NCBI GenBank assembly: GCA_000827495.1
Contig: KN817526.1
Span: 496,001 to 560,000 of the forward strand
DNA from: Hypholoma sublateritium FD-334 SS-4
Taxonomy: Eukaryota > Basidiomycota > Agaricomycetes > Agaricales > Strophariaceae
Reading direction: 5' to 3'
DNA length: 64,000 bases
The translations under genes and the position numbers were made by a program. This document shows positions 44,249-55,419 of the stretch, in pieces (positions within the stretch are counted from its first letter, which is position 1; every line of letters begins with the position of its first letter). The notes beneath the pieces are model-generated. The model did no database searches and was not told the DNA's origin. It saw only the letters and a program-made list of their open reading frames with translations.

Positions 44249-46519
44249 TCAAACCGCTTCACGGAGACCCTCCCAAACCATAATGCGAATCTCATTCTCA
44301 TTAGGCGCAGGTTCACCGACGTCTTTGAACACAGCTCCGCAACTCTCAAGCCCCAACATGTCCCACACTTCGCTCCCTGTGCGTCGTCGCTACTAGGGTT
44401 CAGCGCGCAGTGAGTGTGTTAGGCCTCGTACTACACAAGCGCAACACACACCTTCCTAATGTCGGCCCTTGTAGATGGGTAGCCCGCCCGAATGCGGCCC
44501 ACATCCACCGTGATGCGCGGTTCCGCGTCCTCGGGCGGCGCTGCGAGGTCCGACATCGGCGGCGAGAGCGGGCGGTACAGCGTTGCGTCAGTGTGCTCCT
44601 CCCACTTCAACATATCCTGTGCCTCGGTCCGCGCGCGCGCGGAGCGTGGCGCGTGTTCGCTCGGGTCGCTGTGCCTTCCTTTCGGCGACGGGTACGCTGC
44701 CACACTCGCGTCAGACGCTGGCGCGGCAGGCATATCATCCTCGGTTTTCATCACCGGGTCAGAACCTACGCCGCATTCCGCCTCCTGCATGGCAGGTTTG
44801 GGCGACCGTCTATCTACTGGCGCGCGCAGGTCGTGGGAAGCAGTAGATGCGGGCGGCGGTGGCAGATATATATGGACTCGACGGCCGCAGGTGTTCCTCG
44901 ATTCCGCTGCGACGGCATTACGCGGCAGCGCCGGCGCTATCCCGCGCACGGTGAACGCGCTCGTGAAGCGCGGCGCCGATGCTGGGACGCTGCGAGACAC
45001 AAAATAGAGACGGCGTTAATAAAGCTGAGATGCGGTCGGACGAAGGCAAACGTACTTAGGCCTTGTCTTCTTGCGCGCAGGGAGTGTGTTCCAGGCCTCG
45101 TCGGGGTCGTTCGCGGAGAAGGCGTACGCGTCGCGCTGGACTGCGGCCGGCCGCTTTGTTTGAAGTCTGGTGAAGAGCTCCGGGGCGGTGTGGGCGAAGC
45201 TGGATATTGCGCGTAGTGATTTTGCAGGTTGGATCTGCGGTTGGACCTGGTACCTCGCTTCTTCAAGTTGTGCCTCGAAATGTTGGTCAGTATAGAATTC
45301 CGTGTCGTTTGCGGGAATCAACTCTGGCTCTTGGAGTAGCTCGTATTTACCGACGCGATCACTGGCGCTTTGACATACGGGGAATGGCACATCAGCGCCA
45401 TGATATTGGTCTTCGTATTTTACTGCCCTTCCAGTTGTTTGCGGGTCTTGTTCTGTAAATTGCAGAAACAGATGTCAGCCAGGTTGGACAGTTATTGTTC
45501 TAGGACGTTTATCTAGTCACAAACTTGTGAAATTGGGCTTTGTTACTGCACGAAGGGGTTGGAAACGGCGAGTAGCCTTATGTTCAGATGGATTGAGCGC
45601 GGAGGGTCTCTTTGGGTGATTAGGAGGTTTGGAGTTTGCGAATCGGTCATATTGCGCTTTGATAGGCGAAGAAAAGTACGGCGCAAAAGCATCGGTCATA
45701 TCATTCGACGGAAAGTAGCGTGCAGGCGAGGCAGCTGGAGAAGAAAAGGATATGATCGGACTCTGCTTTCGAGGTACGTGACGTTCAGGGTGCGAATAAA
45801 TTCCTCTGGGTTTAGCAGTGTCTAGAGAAAACGAGAATTGGGCTGAAATATGCGGTGAGCATTCTCAGTTCAGCGTCGAGACAAGTATCAATAGGACCTA
45901 TGTCATCATTCTGCTCAGCTTTAGTGAATATATGCGCATTTTGAGAGACTCTAGGGTCGTTATGAACGTGATTGCTCGTGCCACGACGCGAATTGGGTAC
46001 GCTCCCTGAGCAATTTGAGCTCAACGGAGGCGCATTAGCCTTCGAGATCAGGATGCGTTGTGTATCGTGTTCCTTCGCTGATTTCAGTGTTTCTGTTTCA
46101 GTGTCTTTGGGTCTCATTAGAGCAAGCGTAACAGGAATTGGCATTGTACGAGGCGCTGGAAGTGTAATGCGCTTTTTCTGAATCTCAAACCCCTCAAGCA
46201 GCGTCTTCTGCCCAGGATTTGTCGCCTTAGCCAACGACGCTCGACCCAACTTAGGTGGCGGCACCTTTTTGCTCGGGACATTGGAGCGATACGCCGCATT
46301 TGCCTTCGCGATGCTGAACGGATTCGGTTTGTACACGACGTGCTCCTCGCGTGTTGACAGGTCCAGATCCTGTCGCAATTTGGCCTCGTTCGAAACTGTC
46401 GGCTCATCAGCATCGTCGGAGTCGTCGGAGGCGTTGGTATGGCACAAGGGTGTCCTGAAGTCAAAAGCCCAGACGTCATCTGCTTGTTTTCTTGAAGAGT
46501 TAGCGACGTCTGTGGGCAT
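44249..46519 (-). CDS. Uncharacterised, largely disordered protein (about 669 aa, 5 exons)
   Basis: I do not recognise the family. Exons: 46519-45883 (or to 45898), 45821-45525, 45452-45056, 44989-44452, 44389-44249; both exon 1 ends keep the frame. It is hydrophilic, with an acidic DDSDDADEP stretch near residue 35, conserved-looking VVYKPNPFSIAKANAAYR and GQKTLLEGFEIQKKR, repeated SP/PP-rich segments, and a C-terminal block EVWDMLGLESCGAVFKDVG plus ENEIRIMVWEGLREAV that looks folded. There is no signal peptide or membrane segment; a nuclear role is a guess. A deleted copy lies about 3.3 kb downstream on the same strand, beyond the AA10 gene. The same blocks (exon 1 start, C-terminal block) remain recognisable in the copy, so the splice model has internal support. 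Confidence 0.7.
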
Positions 46520-47014
46520 CTGATTTAGAAAATTTCCGAGTTTAATATGTGAGATACGAAGGTAAATCGACTACAGAGGGGCTGGAGCGGAAGATCGACG
46601 CGCGGAGCAAGAATGAGCACGCACGTCGGCGGCTAGAATCCGGCTGAAGCGTCGGAGATTAAACCCTCTCTTGAACGCAACCAACAACTTTTCAAGCACA
46701 GAATTCCTCCAATCTACGCTCTCCAGGTCCTAGAGAACGGATACCCTTCCAAATTGAAGCTCATCGAACAACTTTCTGGGCTGACCTGTTTAAATGTGGC
46801 GCGCGTGCACACATCGGAAAGCCATGACCTCACGGCGGGCCGCTTGTGCCAACCTTCTACGCTGGTTCTAATACCGTTATTCTGTCGTGTGATCTTGTCC
46901 TTGGATTCGATGCCCATATTCGCTTGCTAAGAAGTTATCCACTCCACTGACGGCCTTCGTTAAATGTCAAACGAAAGGGTGCACCTTGCCACGTAGGACA
47001 TCCCAGCTGACTGA
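46520..47014. promoter_or_regulatory. Divergent upstream region, partly duplicated with the esterase gene
   Basis: 495 bp between the disordered-protein gene and the first esterase. Its right half resembles the region upstream of the second esterase (shared GTGTGATCTTGTCCT / CTTGTGATCTTGTCCT and CACCTTGCCACGTAGGACAT / CACCATGCCACGTCGGACAT), so the promoter was duplicated along with the gene. Confidence 0.55.
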
Positions 47015-49354
47015 ATGGCGGCTCTCTATGCATTGGCCTCTCTGCTCGCTGTACTTTGCGCAGTGCCGTCTACTGCGACTTTGACCTCGAATCTTGGACC
47101 AGTTGTCGATGTTGGATACGCGGCATTCGCAGGAAATTCGACGTCCCCCGCCGGCATTGCAAACGGACCTGTCACATTCTTCGGGAGTGTACCATACGCC
47201 CTGCCTCCTCTCGGAGATCTACGCTTCAGGGCACCTCAGCCATTGAACGAGAAAACAACTGCTTCCAGTGTTCTTGACGCAAGAAACTGGGGACCTCCTT
47301 GCCTGCAAATTCCTGCTGTGGTTGGAATTGGGTCTGAAGGTATGCGATCTCCTTAGAAGCTCGTATCGCGGCGAGAGCACTCAATGCACGTATGCTGAGA
47401 TTGCCTGACTTTGAACGTGTGGAAGCCGACAAATGCGACCGCCAATTCAAAGCTCCCTGTGGTTGTCTATTTCCATGTGAGCTATTTTTACGATAAAAAC
47501 AGCAATTTGGCTAATAGTGCACTTTGCCAGGGCGGTGGATTTGAGGCTGGTGTAAGACAGGTTATCTTGCTGCGGAATCTACACTAACGCCCCGAAGACA
47601 CCACAAGGGTACCCCATGTACGATTGGGTCGCCCAGCACCCCGGAGGGATAGTAGCAGCCTCGATAACTTACCGAATGGGCATCCTCGGATTTTTAGGAG
47701 GCCCTGAGGTTGAACAAGACGGTGACCTTAACGCTGGTCTAATCGATCAGAGAGCTGGTCTCGAATGGATACAGCGCCATATCGCTGCTTTTGGTGGCGA
47801 CCCGGATAATGTTACCATCTCTGGAGAAAGTGCTGGCGGGGCTTCCGTCATGATGCAGATCGTGGCCTATGGAGGTTTGTCCCTGTCACCAATTTGTAAT
47901 TATTCCTCCTCATTATACATCATCAGGATCAAAGCCTGTTCCATTCAAGCGTGCTATCGCTCAATCGATCGGATATGGTCCAATAATGTCCCCCACCCAA
48001 ATACAGAATAACTTCAGTATGCACCTTCACTAATAAATGGCACCCTTAGCACGTTAGGTTCCTAATATTGCCCAACGTCAGACAATGCGGTCATGGAAAT
48101 TGGATGTTCTGGTTCTGATGGAACAACAATGGCCTGTCTCCGGAAAGCCTCTATAGGCATGTCTACTTGATAACTGAGTTGATCGCCATTCTCATTGTGT
48201 TCTAGGTGCCCTTGTTAGCGCCTCCAACCGTAATCCGGATGGGGCCTACGCCCCGATCGTCGATGGCGCCAATGGATTCCTCCCAGACCTTCCGTCCCGC
48301 CTCATCACTACCGGAAGATTCAACCTCGTGGATTTCATCGGTGGACACTGCACTGGAGATGGTAACACATTCGTGGGCGGAACCCCATCCCAATTTGTCA
48401 CGGACGATGATATCCGTGTGCGAGTATTTTCGAGATGGCCTGCAGTAGTACGTCGTGGACTTTACTGCTTCCGCAGGCGCTGCGGAAGATACACTTACTC
48501 GGAATACCAGACAAACGATACTATCACCAAGGCGTTGAAATTGTATCCAGCACCCGGCACCCCAGGCAGCACATTTGCAACCCAGTATGAACGCGCCGCC
48601 GCCATCGCAGGAGATACTGTGTATACTTGCATGTTCGTGACTTCTGCTGCGATGGGTTCTGGCATTTATTATCTGCTAGGGATATCTATTTCGCAGAGAA
48701 GAGCTTGCAAAAGAAATCCCCTAATGTTTTTGCATTTGCGTGAGTGCTGTCCCATTAATCATGATACGACGTGTCTGGTGTTAAAGGTTTGCGCTCATAG
48801 GTGGAACGCACCAGATCCCGTGTTGTACAACGCCAGTCCGTACCTCGGTACAATGCATGGCTCGGACACATATTTTCTCTTCGACGGTGAGTGTTTGAAG
48901 TCTTATAACTCTTAAAAGTGTAGCTTGATTTCATCTACAGGTACTGTGTAAGAGACATGTATAGCTCTCAGCCACTGGTGGCTAATCTCGGCTTCCCACT
49001 TCAGTGGCTTTGGTAATGCAGGGAGTTCTTTCAACCCATTCAACAGCGTGCGCCCCTTCTTCTGGATGATTGAGAATTGCTAATTGACGCCTGCTTCAGA
49101 GCGAGGCAGCGCTTGCGACAGAGGCGATTGCATATTGGACGTCATTCGCAAGCACAGGCAATCCTTCGGCAGAACGCAAAGCGACGTCGCCCGCTTGGAC
49201 AATGTTCGCAAATGGAAGCGCTCGCTCGCATCTCGTGCTTACACGAGGCGGCGCCGTCACCACAGACTCGGTCATGCAGAACATCACCGACGTGCAGATT
49301 CAACGCTGCCAGTTTTGGATGACCGACCCTGTTGTAGCGCAAACCGGAGTCTGA
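47015..49354 (+). CDS. Secreted type-B carboxylesterase/lipase, copy A (559 aa, 13 exons)
   Basis: Alpha/beta hydrolase of the cholinesterase/Candida-lipase family, predicted to hydrolyse extracellular esters. Exons: 47015-47339, 47400-47476, 47531-47551, 47598-47874, 47927-48016, 48082-48156, 48206-48447, 48511-48632, 48680-48739, 48801-48886, 48941-48947, 49005-49047, 49100-49354. A signal peptide (1-21) precedes GPVVDVGYAAFAGN. The oxyanion HGGGF, nucleophile GESAGG (Ser219) and the His region GTMHGSDTYFLFDG are present. Exon 11 is 7 nt (GTACTGT). The intron after exon 6 appears to use a GC donor (ATAG|GCATGT), where copy B has GT. Two acceptors are weak (GAG at 47399, AAG at 47597). It is the first of a tandem pair. 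Confidence 0.88.
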
Positions 49355-49752
49355 ACGAACGCTGGAAGAAGTCAAGGAGAATCGATATCTACGGCGAGGT
49401 TCAATTTTGTTTGTTTTTTCACATAATGTTAGTATTGAATAGTGCCGAAACCTGAGGACGGGCTATCATCCAAGCTCCGTCTGTTCTCTCTATCAGACCG
49501 AAATCCGGATCGTCGGTCCACGGCTGCCACCTTCGACATGTATTAATACTGCAAGTCGGAACGTTAGCGGGCCGCTTCCAGCAACCTTTTGCCTTTGCTT
49601 TGATACCGATATTATGTCTTGTGATCTTGTCCTGGAGTTCGATGACCATGCTCTCTAGATGACAGCGTGCTTCTGCCTCGAAACTGGACTTCGTTAAATA
49701 CTTCGTGCTGGAGCGCACCATGCCACGTCGGACATTGTCCACTGAATAGACA
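49355..49752. promoter_or_regulatory. Upstream region of esterase copy B
   Basis: 398-bp spacer between the tandem esterases. It contains the 3' flank of copy A and a promoter that shares blocks with the one upstream of copy A. Confidence 0.5.
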
Positions 49753-52122
49753 ATGGGTCGCTCCAGTACTTTTCTCGTTGTGGCTGCTTTAACTTGCGCT
49801 GGGTCAACTGTTCAAGCGGCTCTGACATCCAGTCTGGGGCCCGTTGTCGATGTTGGATATGCAGCATTTGCTGGGAATTCGACCTCTCCCACGGGCATTG
49901 CAAACGGGCCTGTTACTTTCTTTGGGAGCATTCCATATGCCCAGCCCCCCCTTGGAAATCTGCGCTTCAGAGCGCCTCAGCCACTAAACGAACATGCCAC
50001 TGCGTCTAGCGTTTCCGATTCCAGAAACTGGGGACCCCCTTGCATCCAACGTCCCGCGGTCGTCGGTATAGGATCTGAGGGTATGTTTATCTCAACGTTA
50101 TCTTAGACCGAGAGAATTCATTGCACGCATTCAGACTGTCTGACGCTGAACGTATGGAAGCCAACAAATGCAACTGAGGGCTCCAAACTTCCTGTGGCCG
50201 TATACATTCATGTAGGGAGCTTTCTTAAAGATGATTTACCATAATTAATGGCGAGAACTTCAACAGGGCGGTGGATTTTATTATGGCGTAAGTACTAAGA
50301 ACCGTACTGTTCGATTTATAACCATAACTGACACGGCTATCGCAGACACCACAAGGGTTCCCCATGTATGACTGGGTCGCACAACACCCCGGAGGGATAA
50401 TTAGTGTCTCGATAACATACCGAATGGGCATCCTCGGATTCTTGGGAGGCCCGGAGGTTGAAAAAGACGGTGATCTAAACGCGGGCCTGCTCGATCAGAG
50501 AGCTGGTTTGGAATGGATACAGCGCCATATCGCTGCTTTCGGCGGCGACCCCGATAAGATCACAATCTCTGGAGAAAGCGCTGGCGGGGCATCTGTTATG
50601 ATGCAGGTGGTGGCCTACGGAGGTGTGTGCATTGCACTGCAGTACACTCATATTCAAGTTATATTTTGCCTCCGAACGGCCTACTGAATCTATATTTAGG
50701 CTCAAAACCAGTGCCTTTCAAGCGTGCCATCGCCCAGTCTATTGGATATGGGCCAACAATGTCTCCTAGCCAGGTAGAGACGAACTTTAGTGGGTTTATC
50801 CTTCTCCTCTAGTCTGAACGATATTTGTGATACTTCCCGCATCAGATAACGCAGCCATTTATGCGGGGTGCTCTCCTTCCGATGGCACGACGATGGACTG
50901 CCTGAGGAAAGCCTCTATTGGTACATGCAGTCAAAATGTCACGCACTTCGACCTTCTCACCGCGTCACTCTAGGTGCCATTGTTAGTGCTGCCAATCGAA
51001 ATCCTAACGGGGCCTTTGCCCCAATTGTCGATGGCGTGAATGGGATTATGCCGGATCTCCCATCGCGCCTCATCACGGCCAGAAAGTTCAGCCCAGTGGA
51101 CTTCCTTGGTGGCCACTGTACGGGCGACGGAAATACGTTTGCGGGCGGAAATCCCACTCAGTTTATTACGGAAGATGATATACGGACGCGAGTGTTTTCG
51201 CGATGGCCAGGGGTTGTACGTTTCCTATCTCTACTGCTGGGGTTGTGCTGGATATCATCTCACCTGTACGGCTTCTCAGACGAATGATACCATTACTCAA
51301 GCGCTGAGCCTGTACCCTGCTCCTGGCACTCCGAATAGTCCATTTGCGACTGAGTATGAGCGCGCGACCGCCATAGCTGGAGATATCGTCTTTACTTGCA
51401 TGTACGTTATGTTGATTTCCGAAGGAATTCGTGCTGAATGCATGCACCAGGGATATATACTTCGCCGACAAAAGTCTGCAAAAGAATGTCCAGAATGTCT
51501 TTGCATACGCGTAAGTTTGTAGACGACCACGAACAACAAGTCCCTGAATGCGACGCAAAAGGTGGAATGCGCCGGACCCAGTCTTATATAACGCGAACCC
51601 ATATCTTGGTGCAATGCATACTTCTGACCTGTATTTCCTCTTTGATGGTGCGTGCTCTCTGGTCATACATCAATGCCCAGGCACTCAAATTACATACAGG
51701 AACCAAGTAAGGAATTTAGATGTCTTCTGCCGCTGTGCCCTTCTCACTTCAACGTTCAACCTCAGCACCTTCGGAAACGCAGGCAACACGTTTACTCCAT
51801 TCAATGATGTGCATTCTTTTCTCCTATAATCATGGCTCGATGATTCACTGCGCAATACCTACTTTAGACTGAGGAGGCGCTCTCAACGGAGGCCATCGCA
51901 TACTGGACGTCATTCGCTGGTAGCGGCGACCCCTCGGCAGCACGCAAGGCGACATCGCCCTTGTGGGCGCCCTTCGCCGACGGAACCACGCGCTCGCATC
52001 TCGTTCTTGCCCGCGGTGGGGCTGTCAATACAGATTCGGCCATGCAAAACATCACCGACGCGCAGATTCAGCGCTGCCAATTCTGGATGAGCGATGCCGT
52101 GACATCACAGACCGGTGTGTAA
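49753..52122 (+). CDS. Secreted type-B carboxylesterase/lipase, copy B (560 aa, 13 exons)
   Basis: Tandem paralogue of the preceding gene with the same function prediction. Exons: 49753-50080, 50135-50211, 50267-50287, 50346-50622, 50700-50789, 50846-50920, 50974-51215, 51280-51401, 51451-51510, 51562-51647, 51700-51706, 51766-51808, 51868-52122. All exon lengths equal those of copy A except the first (+3 nt). The signal peptide, HGGGF, GESAGG (Ser220) and GAMHTSDLYFLFDG are present. The 7-nt exon 11 (GAACCAA) joins as DGTNTFGNAGNTFTPF; skipping it or reading through breaks the match. All introns are GT-AG. It is convergent with the HPM1 gene, 98 bp away. Confidence 0.9.
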
Positions 52123-52220
52123 TATAAAGGCATGTAGCGCTGGAGAGTGGGCCCAAAATACGAAAGGCAGCGCAAATAATATATATTTAGTACATCGATC
52201 AAGAAAGGGGGAGTTGTGTA

Positions 52221-53593
52221 TTATGGCCAGTAAACGCGCATGATTTTTCGTCCAACGCCCGCTCTTCGCTCCAGGACAGTTTCCACGCGACCTTTATGTC
52301 CCTCGATGGCTTGTAGGAAATCGGAAACGCCCCCTCCCACACCGAAGTATAACACCTTGGCAGCAACCAAGCACAGGGAAGGGCGGCTCTCCGATGGGGT
52401 GGACTTGCTGATGTTCAGATCAGAGACAAGACTTTCAAGTGTCGGCGGTGCTTTCCCGGTACACGCTGAGTGCATGAGGTTGATTAACGGCCCGAGACTC
52501 TCAGTGCGGTAGATCGTTTCAGACGTCAAGAGGACATCGTAGCCGCTTTTACCAGCGGTCTCGATAGGGCTGAAAGTATCCCATGAGCCAGAGAAGAAGC
52601 GAAGGGTTATGTTCAGCGATGCCAGTGATTCAAGGAACGCGCTTTTGAGCTGGGGGGTGATTATAACTTCGCCTGGAACGTTGAGGTCAATCGTTGGCGC
52701 GGTCTCAGAGTCGTTGGTCGTATATCTGTAAGGATCTGCGTGGATGGAAGAGTCTGCAAAAAAGAGGTAAATCAAAGTGTATATTATATCAAAACATGGG
52801 AGAGCGTGCGTACACCATGTCAACAGCATGTTAGGAAGCGTCATAAGTTGTAAGACCGAGGCGTTGTAGTCCTGGAGATGAATTTCCGTCTTGGTCGCGC
52901 CTTTTTCGTTTGGTTCCAGGCATTCGAGGAGTTCTCGAAGTACGTACATCGATGGAACGCCTGTACCACAGCCAACCTTGTGAAAATGTTAGCTCCTGTA
53001 TATTCTTTTGAAGCGAGGAAGAGGCCGCACATCGAGAATCTTTTTGCCCGTAAAACTGTTATACTCGGGGCCATCCTTCAAACCATCGAGATATTCAACG
53101 AGATCCAGACTGCACTCCCATGTCTTGAGGCCGCCCTCATACACTCCTGGAACTAGATCTGAAGGTGCGTCGAGAAATCCAAGAGCCTTTCGATCGCTCT
53201 CTGGATACCTTCCTGCTTCTGAAATTTCGTCTTTCGGATTCGGTGGCTCTTCAGGTGCATCCCCAGCGCCCTCTGCGATGAGCTGGAACCGAGCGTCGAA
53301 TAAATCGCGCCGCACAAGAGTCGTTGCTTTGCGAGGCGATGTAAGAGGTATGGAAAGCGGGGAATACGATATGAGTTGCGGGAAAGCGTCCAGCTAGAAT
53401 CACGTCGTCATCAGGGCCGCAGTTGTTGCTGGCGAAATAGGTCACGAACGAGCTGGTGAATGGGGAGCTCAGAGAATGGTTCTAGAACGGGCGCCTCATC
53501 ACCTGCGGTGGCTTGGATGGGTTCTGAGGCTTTTACGCCGGCGAGTTCATCGAATTCTTCTGCATCGTCGATGTCAAAGTCAAATTTGAACAT
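52221..53593 (-). CDS. HPM1: Histidine protein methyltransferase 1 (METTL18-like; 394 aa, 4 exons)
   Basis: S-adenosylmethionine-dependent enzyme that in yeast and animals methylates a histidine of ribosomal protein uL3. Exons: 53593-53450, 53393-53031, 52976-52814, 52735-52221. Family features: acidic N-terminus, SYSPLSIPL, RRDLFDARFQLI, PGVYEGGLKTWECSLDLVEY, the SAM motif KILDVGCGTGVPS across the exon 2-3 junction, LQDYN, RFFSGSWDTF and DVLLTSETIYR. The C-terminus (YFGVGGGVSDFLQ, then GRKIMRVYWP) is also typical. The exon 2 start CTGGACGCTTTCCC restores LDAFPQLISYSPL; the unspliced frame stops. Convergent with esterase B, divergent from the nuclease. Confidence 0.93.
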
Positions 53594-53853
53594 AATGAGC
53601 CTCTCTAGATACTAGTATGTCGAGGTTCAGGTCGGGTGCCGCCGCCACTAGTGTCGAGGGAAGAGATAAAAATAATTCGCACGTGCGCCAATTGGGCGCG
53701 ACGCCACCGACGGCGGACGCGCTCCGGTGCCTTTGTCACGCTTGGCATGCCTGACGACCCGAACCAGCTATTTCCAGTCATCTCTTGTCTGCTTTTTGTT
53801 TAGTATAAGTACGCGCGATTGTCAGCAAGGAACTCCTCCAACTCGTTTTGACA
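53594..53853. promoter_or_regulatory. Shared promoter of HPM1 and the S1/P1 nuclease
   Basis: 260 bp between divergent start codons. A pyrimidine-rich stretch and a TATA-like TAGTATAAGTA (about 53801-53811) lie on the nuclease side. No gene is present. Confidence 0.5.
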
Positions 53854-55134
53854 ATGCGGCCCTCACCTGCTTTTGCCACTGCTGCTGTTCTAGGATGTTC
53901 ATATCTCCCGGGGAGCTTTGCTTGGGGTGCTGCAGGTACGGGCAACTCATAAAGTACAATATTCGCCAATGCTTACTCTCTCAAAGGGCACGAAATTGTC
54001 GCCACGATAGCCCAGATGTACTTACACCCAAGCGTCTTACCAACTGTGTGTGATATCCTCGATCTACCCAACGGGCGGTGCCATATGGCATCCGTCGCCA
54101 CCTGGGCGGACCAACATCGGAACCAGATGCGGTGGTCTGCAGCACTGCACTACATTGGTGCACTGGACGACTACCCATCGCAGACATGCGCTTTCCCAGG
54201 TCCTCGCGGATGGGCGGGACGTCAGGGCATAAACGTGCTCGACGGTATCCAGAACACCACCAATTTGCTATTGGACTGGGTGAACGAGGACACGAGCGAC
54301 ATGGTCGCTAATGAAGCCCTCAAGTTTCTCATCCACTTTGTCGGCGATATGCACCAGCCGCTGCACCTCACCGGGAGGGATCGGGGTGGAAACTCTGTCA
54401 AGGTCAGGTTTGGATCGAGACAGACAAGTAAGGATGATATTCTGAATTGAATTTACTTTTGCTGATTTTGAATAGACATGCACTCCCTGTGGGACGGTTT
54501 CCTGATTGCTAAAGCTGTGCGCACAGTACCCCGGAACTACTCGCGTCCTCTCCCGTACCCGAAGATTGAAAAGGCGCTGCGGGGAACAATCTACGACTCA
54601 TACATCAGGCGCATCATGTGGGAAGGCCTCCTGAACCCATGGGCGGACGACGCCGCAGAATGGCTGAGCTGCGCTTCTCCAGTGGAGGCGACTGAGCCTG
54701 CTGCCGCTTCCGGTCTTCTGACAATGTGGCAAGCTGCTTACCGGACGACGTCGAAGATCGTTCAGGCCGTCCTGCGGGATGGCGTGGAGATTACGCCCGA
54801 TGGCCCCGTCGTGTGCCCACATCACTGGGCGCAACCACTACACCAGCTCAATTGCGACATTATATGGCCCAAGGAGCTCGATGAGCCCCCCTTCAACGTG
54901 CGCTTCGATTCGGGCGCCCATTTCCACACGGGGAACGAGGAGGAGGAAGATCACACTGACCTCGCGGGCGCTGCGTTACTCGACCTCGACACACCCGAGT
55001 ATGCTGGAGTCATTGAGAAGCAGATGATCGTGGAGAAGCTACTTGCGCAAGGAGGAATTCGCCTGGCTGGTGTTCTGAACTATCTATTCGCGCACGAAGA
55101 CAAGGACTTTGGGCTGTTCGTAATGAATATGTGA
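53854..55134 (+). CDS. Secreted S1/P1-type nuclease (393 aa, 3 exons)
   Basis: Zinc-dependent extracellular nuclease that degrades single-stranded DNA and RNA to 5' nucleotides, probably for phosphate and nucleoside scavenging. Exons: 53854-53935, 53987-54427, 54476-55134. The signal peptide (1-23) exposes Trp24, whose amino group is a zinc ligand in this family, followed by GAAGHE (His29). The remaining ligand motifs are TWADQHR, LHYIG, FLIHFVGDMHQPLH, GRDRGGN and NMHSLWDGF. Two introns are confirmed by the joins GAAGHEIVATIAQ and QTNMHSLWD. The protein is longer than P1 (about 270 aa), with an acidic insert (GNEEEEDHTD) and an extended C-terminus with no recognised domain. Confidence 0.93.
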
Positions 55135-55419
55135 TGGATGTACATTTTCTTGTATCTCAACCTATTCCCACTAAACCCAGCAATAGAGATCAAGTAAAGA
55201 TATTTTCTGTATCAGTTCATGTATAAATACCTTTCATTGAATGTAATAAGACTACTGAAATATATGTATGGAAACGCACCTTTAATGAAGCAGTGAATAA
55301 TCACCTATAAAAATAAATGACCGAATCTAAATTTATGTTCACTGCCACCCAACTGCCACCATGTCCGGACACAAGTCCCGACTCGGAGGAGCCTCCTCAG
55401 AACCTCCTATTCTTGTGCA

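Larger units (their letters stand above)
46690..52122 (+). repeat. Tandem duplication of an esterase gene with its promoter
   Basis: Two direct units of about 2.7 kb (starting near 46.7-46.8 kb and near 49.5 kb), each comprising upstream sequence and a 13-exon esterase gene. Exons are well conserved, introns differ greatly, and the exon phases are identical, so the duplication is not recent. Confidence 0.85.
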
